Shown: in pieces, positions 57,751 through 64,000 of the stretch | Layout of the letters: each line of letters starts with the position of its first letter | Numbering within the stretch: position 1 is the first letter of the stretch | Assembly (NCBI GenBank): GCA_964019135.1 | Contig: OZ025258.1 | Span: 31,118,186-31,182,185 of the forward strand | DNA length: 64,000 nt | Source: Arenicola marina | Taxonomy: Eukaryota; Annelida; Polychaeta; Arenicolidae | Direction: 5' to 3' | Program-made: the position numbers and the translations under genes | Notes under the pieces: generated by a model | Databases searched by the model: none | What the model was told of the DNA's origin: nothing | Seen by the model: the letters and a program-made list of their open reading frames with translations, nothing else

Positions 57751-58963
57751 CTGTCAGCAAAAATATTAGTACACCAAGATAGCTCATACGGCAAAAGCCC
57801 ATTGTAAAATGTGTAATGCGGCGAGTAGTGGCGCCGCTATGCGGCGAGCGCGTAGCGTTCGGCTGCCACTGCGCTGACGATAACGCTGTCTGCGTGATAA
57901 ACGGCGCCCTGTGAACTACAAATTGAATTTTACCGCTATTAATTCGGGTGATATAAAGCTTGGTTGTGTTCTTTCATGCTTTCAGGTATATTTTACATTA
58001 AATATATATAATTTTCAATTTTGTATGCGGCAATAAATAGTTGTTAGTGTCATCAAGGCGTCATATTTCGAGAACGTCATTGACTGGCAGTCAACAGTTT
58101 GGCTCCCCTAATTCGCTGATAACTTTGCTGGTTGAAAACTATGATGTACCCTTGACTGTTGGATTATAAAACACAACAACTTCATAATTATTAAGCATTT
58201 AGCGGTCTCCTGTCTTTGATTGACACATGTCGTTGGATAATAGATTCGTCTACCCTTCAACGCCATTGTAAACAGTCGCCTAACAAGTGTACAACAAACA
58301 CAACGACGCCCGAAGTTTAGTATCAGAAGTAAAACTCGGGCTTTCCGACGAAATACGCTTGAAAAAGAGACATTTTGTAGATGAAACCCCCGGTGTGGCT
58401 AGCTCTGTCAAAGGTAACCAGACCCCGGGAGCCGGACACCCAGGCCAAGGCAGTAGGTCCACGATCATACTATATGGTCTGAGTTCACCCAATTTGTATT
58501 CAAACCCCAGGACATCGATTAGGATACCTCATTACAAGTTCGTTAGCCATTAGCCGGCACTTAGAGCTTGTTGCCTTCTGGTAATTGTTGAGTAATAGAT
58601 AGTGGCAACGATAGATCTTTGACTTGGTTTGCTCACATGAGCCGCCCGCTTCGATGTGGGCGATAATAGATAATTATCAGAAATTGTTGTGGTGATAAAC
58701 GAGGTACGATATCAATGACTGATAAATTTACGCAAGAAGCCGGTTATACCTTTCCTTTTCCTTCGGGAATCTGAAAAATGCCTGTTCTGGATATTTCTTT
58801 CGTGAATTCGCGCAATTTATGGCAGAACAAACTTGAAGTTGATGCCTGTGGACGGCGGTTCTGTGCAACACCACGCGCTCGCCGCTTGGCGGCGCCACCG
58901 GAGAACGATCACAATGAAATCGCCGTATGACCTATCTTGGTGTACTAATATCTTTGCTGTCAG
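57751..58963. mobile_element. 1.2-kb element with about 100-bp terminal inverted repeats
   Basis: The left end CTGTCAGCAAAAATATTAGT, then ACACCAAGATAGCTCATACGG, is matched by the reverse complement of the right end (58866-58963), which also carries a GCGGCGAGCGCG block at its inner side. No target-site duplication is clear. No transposase motif seen. Inside lies an open segment (58288-58413). Superfamily not assigned. Confidence 0.7.
58288..58413 (+). CDS. Open segment inside the TIR element, doubtful
   Basis: After an in-frame stop at 58281-58283 the frame reads YNKHNDARSLVSEVKLGLSD, then EIRLKKRHFVDETPGVASSVK, and meets a donor-like GTAACC at 58414. The peptide is protein-like (mixed charge, helical), but the acceptor side is weak. 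Its position within a transposon makes element-derived coding as likely as a host exon. Confidence 0.22.
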
Positions 58964-60199
58964 GAAGCTTATTACGCGAAGTACTCTTTCTCTTAAGGTT
59001 GCCAGGTTAACCCGCTGTATGTCGCTGATGGTATACGGGGTGGGTGGCGGGGGGGGGGGGGGGGGGGGGGGGAGGGGGTAGATGTAGGGTAGTTTCGAGG
59101 ACGGCGCCTTAGGGGTTTAAAAACATAATGATGTTCAATAGCACCATCACCCTTATCATTGCTCCAATGTTGACCCTTGTCCTCACCTTATCATTAACCC
59201 TTATTACCATAAACCCTTATAAGCACTTCCCCGAGCAACCCACAACACCCCCCCCCCTCCACCCACACACACACAACGACCCCCCTCCCCTCCTCCAGCA
59301 TCTTTGTTGTTTACCCCAATCGCCGTAGCCGTTTTTCACTCAATTTTGTTTTTCTCCACTGTGTGAAAACTCAGCCGGTTGACCCCCTCGACCCACTGCC
59401 CAGGCAGGGTGGTACAGGGGGTGGGGGTGCGTGGGGTCGGTGAGAGGGGGCGGGGGCTTGTTGACTGGGGCTTGAAAACGGGGAAGTAGTAGAGGGGGGG
59501 GGGGGTGAGTGAAGAAGTTGTCAAGGGCTGTAACTGTAACCATGCATAGTTTACTTTAAATTCACCAGGCGGCGCTGATTAAACTAGCCTGGGGGGCCGT
59601 ATCGGGGGTGTCACTAAAATACGGAGTAACCGTACACACCTAGTGTATCCAGGGCATGAGGATCACTGGATCTACATGACTAGGAAGGACCTTCACTCTG
59701 ATCCAAGACGGCACTTCAATCTGGATTAACGCGTCTGCTGTACCTCTATATCAAGTAGACAAGTACTGAACTCGTGGCGTTGCGAACCTCAAAATACGGC
59801 TCTATATCACGCACAACTTGTAAGGTATGTACCTAAATATTCCTTCTGATATTCCACAGGAAATTATTGTCTATTGTATATGCATCGTTTTACCATTTTG
59901 GCCCGTAGCTGACATTGTTCCCCTGTTATGGGGACCCACACACTGAGTTTCCTCACGATGTAGGCGAGACATCAATATCATGTCACAAACACTCAATGGT
60001 CACCGGTATATGTCGGGGTTCTCGCCTGTTTACAGGTAACGACCATTGACAGCAGCGCGCCTTTTTAGGCAGTTCGTACTTGATACCACTTTTTATCTAT
60101 AACGCTGTAGCCGCAGATGTGTGTCTGTTTAGGGGTGAGCAACGGGTGAGGGGGGTAGATGTGTGGATAATGTATTGACAGGGGTTTGGATGGGGGGGG
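58964..60199. other. Unannotated stretch with a long poly-G run
   Basis: A run of more than 20 G lies at about 59049-59072, and C-rich and G-rich low-complexity patches at 59240-59300 and 59400-59510. No gene recognised. Confidence 0.45.
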
Positions 60200-60395
60200 G
60201 GGGTACAGTATCCAGTGTCGATTTTTAAAAATTGTCACGGTCGAATGTCGATTTTTAGTGATCTTTTTTTAATTCTGTGTCGATGTCGCTTTCTCAGATA
60301 CGCAGTGTCGGAATTTCGGGGTCAATGTCGAATGTCAATTTTTCAAATGTGCCTGTGTCGCGAGCCGCCATTTACCCCTTCCAGACCCCTATTAA
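60200..60395 (+). repeat. CGACA-rich dispersed repeat, copy B (plus)
   Basis: Plus-oriented partner of 53095-53370. GTCGATTTTTAAAAATTGTC, TGTCGATTTTTAGTG, GTGTCGATGTCGC and TGTCGAATGTCAATTTTTC recur, and it ends CCATTTACCCCTTCCAGACC. It keeps an open frame (MSIFKNCHGR ... CRMSIFQMC) that aligns with that of copy A. Confidence 0.75.
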
Positions 60396-60729
60396 CTTAA
60401 TGTAAACATGTTCACGACCTATTCTAATGCCATAACCGAACACAATGAACAGACGTGTCATGAAATATAATTCTTGAAGTAGAACCTGCATGGGTATCGG
60501 TTCGATAGGAGAGAGGGGTGCAGTGAAGACATCACTGTTCATAAGACCAAAAATCTGACTACTTTGCTGCCCAGTATGTAGTTTAGTATACCTGGGAGCG
60601 ACGGTGCTGAGGATAAGACCGAGGTAAGGTTAACTATCAGGAAGGTTACCCCAGCTGACCAATCTAGGTGGGGTGTTCGACCCAGTAGCTGGACAGATCT
60701 GTATGAGGCGTTTGATGCAGTAGTGCGTA
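60396..60729. other. Unannotated stretch
   Basis: Nothing recognised. Confidence 0.4.
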
Positions 60730-60920
60730 CAAATATCCCATATAGTTTCTAAAGAACGCAACAGAAAATTTATAGAGCATGCAGTGTTCTATAGTGTCTC
60801 ACTTGGACACAACTATTCTATAGTATTTCTATAGACATGTCCTAAAGAGTGTTGTCCTAAAGTTCTATAGAATACTTCCTTAAAAATATTCTATAGAAAC
60901 TCTATAGAGCATTTTTGGCA
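60730..60920. repeat. Cluster of CTATAG palindromes
   Basis: TTCTATAG or its complement occurs about eight times in 190 bp (for example TTCTATAGTATTTCTATAG, TTCTATAGAATAC, ATTCTATAGAAACTCTATAG). Spacing is irregular, so this is not a simple tandem array. Confidence 0.7.
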
Positions 60921-61169
60921 TGACAGGATGATGGGGGGAGGTAGGGGCAGGGTGGGGGGTGCCCAAGGTCAAGGTTCCAAAGGACCCCCCCACCCCCTCC
61001 TCCAGATCATTCACATAATGGTGGTTTAAGATTTAACTCTAAACATCCCTCCCCCAGGCACGTTCACACCATATGTTAAAGCTACTCAAACAACATATAA
61101 ACATATAAGCAAACTGATATAGCCTAGGTCTTTACTGTACAAGGGTAGATTCAGGGTGGAGTCGGTAGG

Positions 61170-61285
61170 CGTCAGCGGTTTAAGCCTTGCCCCATCCCCT
61201 GTTAATAACCGCCTTGCCCCATCTCCTGTTAATGCCCACCCTGCCCCAATCCCCTGTTAATACCCCGCCCTGCCCCCACCGCCTT
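61170..61285. repeat. About 28-bp repeat, 3-4 copies
   Basis: CCTTGCCCCATCCCCTGTTA followed by ATAACCG-like ends, drifting in the last copy. Confidence 0.85.
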
Positions 61286-61289
61286 TTCT

Positions 61290-62160
61290 ACCCTCCCCCA
61301 CGACCCAATCCTCCTCCTGTTCACCGATCCTACATACAGGGGGCGCCCTAGTCGTAAACTATATCTAACTACAGAAGCGTCCAGAGCGCCACTGCCCCTT
61401 GACGGCGGCCGTTGACACTATGTGTGGAATGTTTGAACCTCTAAGTCAGCAGGTGCACAAAAGCGGCGTAGTCAAATCAGGTCTGAATGACCCTTTCCGA
61501 GCATCTCTCGATCGTTTGACACATCAATCAACCCTTTACTGGCCATAAACTCCCATTAAGGCAATCAAATATAAAATGTTTATTTTGGTGCACCCGTTAC
61601 AACGATCAGCTGGAAATGTATCTTTAACCACTCGAGCGTTGCCTTTTAACTTTCTAACAGCTATAACAGAATCAGACATAAGTTATATGTAATAGTAAAC
61701 ATAGAAAACTTCATTAGAAAGTCCAGCTGACCCATATCCACACACGAGTGTGGTTGTCAATTCTGACCTGCCTTGTCAACTCTGACCCGACCCCGTATAT
61801 ACATTGGGAAAATCTTCTTTTTAGTCGCGCAGTGGCAATTTCTTCTTCGCTGACATTTCTACTGGCGTATGAATGTATCTTTAACTAATAATCCAATGTG
61901 GTAGATGAAATACATACAAAAATAACTAGATTGGTGTCAAGATAATAATAAAGTCTCTTATGTTATTCAAATCACTGTATGTCCTTGACCCTGGTAAACT
62001 CCTCTGATCTCAACAGCAGTCTCAACAAAAATGGGGAGCATTTATTTTTCTTCTTCATTCCGGTCAGAATTGACGAGGAGGTCAGAAAACGGCAACAGGA
62101 CACATGGCTGGGGAGGAGGGGGGAGGGAGGGGTAAGGGGTATCTGCGTTCCTTGGCATTG
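61290..62160. other. Unannotated stretch
   Basis: Nothing recognised. Confidence 0.4.
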
Positions 62161-62164
62161 GGCT

Positions 62165-62410
62165 TTTCATTTCACCGTGAACTGGGAATTAGAAAAATAA
62201 TTCTTCGTGAACTGGGAATGGGTTATTAGCCCATCGCCGTGATCAACGATTTTCATTAATCGTGAACTGGGAATTTTTATATTAAATAACCGTGAATCGA
62301 GAAATCAATTTAGTACCGTGTATCCACCCTTCCATTGCATGCGGAGTGTTTCTAATTCTTTGTGACCCGGGAATACGAAAAGTTGTTCTTCGTGATCTGG
62401 GAACACGACC
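62165..62410. repeat. Irregularly spaced CGTGAACTGGGAAT motifs
   Basis: CGTGAACTGGGAAT or a close variant (CGTGAATCGAGAAA, TGTGACCCGGGAAT, CGTGATCTGGGAAC) occurs six times with spacings of about 35-85 bp. Confidence 0.7.
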
Positions 62411-62880
62411 CCCCTCCCCCCCCCCCCCTCATGGCTCACTCCTGTCAAAACGGAAAGTCAGTATAACGACCCAGATACAGATGGGTTTAAAAAATACAAA
62501 ACATGGTACAGCAGCTGGCTAGAGGGTCCAGACTATGACGTCATCAGCCCATCTCTACATACTTGTGACCTAAGTAAGTTGTAACAACATAGGGTGTGTG
62601 GTACTGGTAAATACGCAGTGTACGGGTTTTTTGCGTGACGGTGTGCAGATCGACTCAGTCCGAGGGTATAGATTTATCGATCTGTGTCCACGACAAATGC
62701 GAGTATGTTATGGGTTAGGCTTAATGTCGATGCTTGAATACTACACGGGCTCCGATTCCCTTTCATTGCTCTGTGCAAGCCCCGCCATGACTTAACGTTG
62801 TGTGCCGCCTCCCACGCTTTACGCCCCGGCTTTACGCCAGATCTTACGTGACAGCGGGAATACACGACGCACATGCTGTC
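62411..62880. other. Unannotated stretch
   Basis: A poly-C run near 62411 and a TGACGTCA palindrome at 62536-62543. Nothing else recognised. Confidence 0.4.
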
Positions 62881-63330
62881 TTCACACCATTGACCGCCGG
62901 CTGTCTGTTATCACAGCACTGACAGGCGGCTGTCTGTTATCACAGTGTTGACAGGCGGCTGTCTGTTATTACATCATTGACAGGCGGCTGTCTGTATTCA
63001 CAGCATTGACATGCGGCTGTTTGTATTCACAGCATTGACAGGCGGCTGTTTGTATTCACAGCATTGACAGGCGGATGTTTGTATTCGCAGCATTGACAGG
63101 CGGATGTTTGCATTCACAGCACTGACAGGCGGCTGTTTGTATTCACAGCATTGACAGGCGGCTGTTTGTATTCACAGCATTGACAGGCGGCTGTCTGTAT
63201 TCACACCATTGACAGGCGGCTGTCTGTATTCACACCATTGACAGGCGGCTGTCTGTATTCACACCATTGACAGGCGGCTGTCTGTATTCACACCATTGAA
63301 AGGCGGCTGTCTGTATTCACAACACTGGCA
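62880..63330. repeat. 29-bp minisatellite, about 15 copies
   Basis: Units of CATTGACAGGCGGCTGTCTG plus TATTCACAC, with TGTTTGTATT and CTGTTATCAC variants at the left. No coding potential is apparent. Confidence 0.95.
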
Positions 63331-63617
63331 GAAACTGAATGTATTCATAACACTGGATACAGTGCTGAAGACACTGTGGATAATCCAACAACGAAATAGG
63401 ATTATTTGTCGCGGATATCAATCCAAAGTCCAGGTATTTTGAAGTACGTTCTTTTGACATGTCGCTTCCAAAGCAATCACAGTCGGAGGCGGTGGTACGG
63501 AATGCACAATCCTTCAAAAGTAACATTATATATGAGTTGAATCTGTTTAGAAAAATACCACCGCAAGCGTTTGGAGAGTTGCGCTTTTGAACTACAGTGG
63601 TGGATGGCACGAACGCA

Positions 63618-63705
63618 GTTTAGCCGACTATGGGGCTTAGTTCGCTAAAGGGACCATGTAAATAATGGGCGATTTTAGTCGACTAAGCCCCGTGGGCAGC
63701 TAAAC
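63618..63705. repeat. 23-bp inverted repeat with 42-bp spacer
   Basis: GTTTAGCCGACTATGGGGC (arm 63618-63640) pairs with the arm 63683-63705 (CTAAGCCCCGTGGGCAGCTA...) with a few mismatches. A TTAGTCGACTAA palindrome overlaps the right arm. Confidence 0.7.
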
Positions 63706-64000
63706 TATGTACGTGAAATAGGTCACAGGTCCTTTGGCAACATGCCTAAATTAAAGAGGGATGCTAAGCTCAGATAAATTCACCATGTCGTAAAAATAGG
63801 TATGACAGGACTAATTTCTAAACTACTGAATGCCGAATAGTTATTCACGGTTTTGAATATGTGACTGGGGAGAGGGTGCAGGTGCTCGTGTTCTCGTGGG
63901 TCGATAGCTGGCCTGGTTCCCGGAGACCACGATTGGCTGGTTCCCCAACCCACGAGTGAATGGTTGAGTGGGGGTACGTCGCTCCGCGGCAAACACCGAA
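63706..64000. other. Unannotated end of window
   Basis: A short inverted repeat around CGTGGGT/ACCCACG (about 63896-63956) with two GCTGG(C)CTGGTTCCC-like motifs. No gene recognised. Confidence 0.4.

Noticed and set aside
62880-63330. CRISPR-like array at the right end
   Set aside because: 29-bp units abut with no spacers.
1-64000. LTR retroelements, retroviral copies or Polintons
   Set aside because: I saw no paired long direct repeats with element-like ends and no recognisable pol, capsid or envelope sequence.

Overview
The window is animal nuclear DNA, not bacterial or viral. Coding sequence is sparse and spliced, there are tRNA-derived SINEs and small non-autonomous DNA transposons, and long tandem-repeat (minisatellite) arrays fill roughly a quarter of the sequence. 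The one clear gene encodes a small heat-shock protein with two alpha-crystallin domains, a layout best known from flatworms. Together with the SINEs this fits an invertebrate, perhaps a lophotrochozoan, but the sequence does not fix the phylum. A 200-N assembly gap lies at 22015-22214.

Layout. 1-1.75 kb: a possible promoter and first coding exon (TATA, two E-boxes, ATG, splice donor), then a minus-strand SINE. 1.75-12.18 kb: a 61-bp minisatellite (about 48 copies, with a 366-bp higher-order period) and a 3.5-kb segment present twice in tandem at about 99 percent identity, the copies joined by six more 61-bp units. 12.2-27.6 kb: mostly unannotated DNA with SINE pieces, several arrays (58-bp, 26-bp, C-rich) and four scattered open segments that look like exons but that I cannot assign to a known protein. 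27.65-30.57 kb: a 33-bp array and a degenerate relative. 31.4-33.36 kb: GC-rich promoter and leader region of the heat-shock gene.

The heat-shock gene is the centre of the window. I infer that exon 1 ends exactly with the start codon (33359-33361), followed by a 14.6-kb phase-0 intron and a single exon (47941-48843) carrying the other 300 codons. More than half of the intron is purine- or G-rich minisatellite on the sense strand. It also holds an 831-bp transposon with nine copies of one short motif and a perfect heat-shock element inside a 15-bp-type repeat. Just past the stop codon is a 29-bp array with 14 NF-Y-type CCAAT motifs.

49-64 kb: two possible first exons (51567-51702, 55504-55590), a SINE with perfect 13-bp target-site duplications, two terminal-inverted-repeat elements (56058-56955, 57751-58963), an inverted pair of an unusual CGACA-rich repeat (53.1 and 60.2 kb), and a 29-bp array at 62.9-63.3 kb. 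I saw no LTR element, retroviral or Polinton sequence, and no CRISPR array or true tRNA gene. Apart from the heat-shock gene, all coding calls are low-confidence exon candidates.
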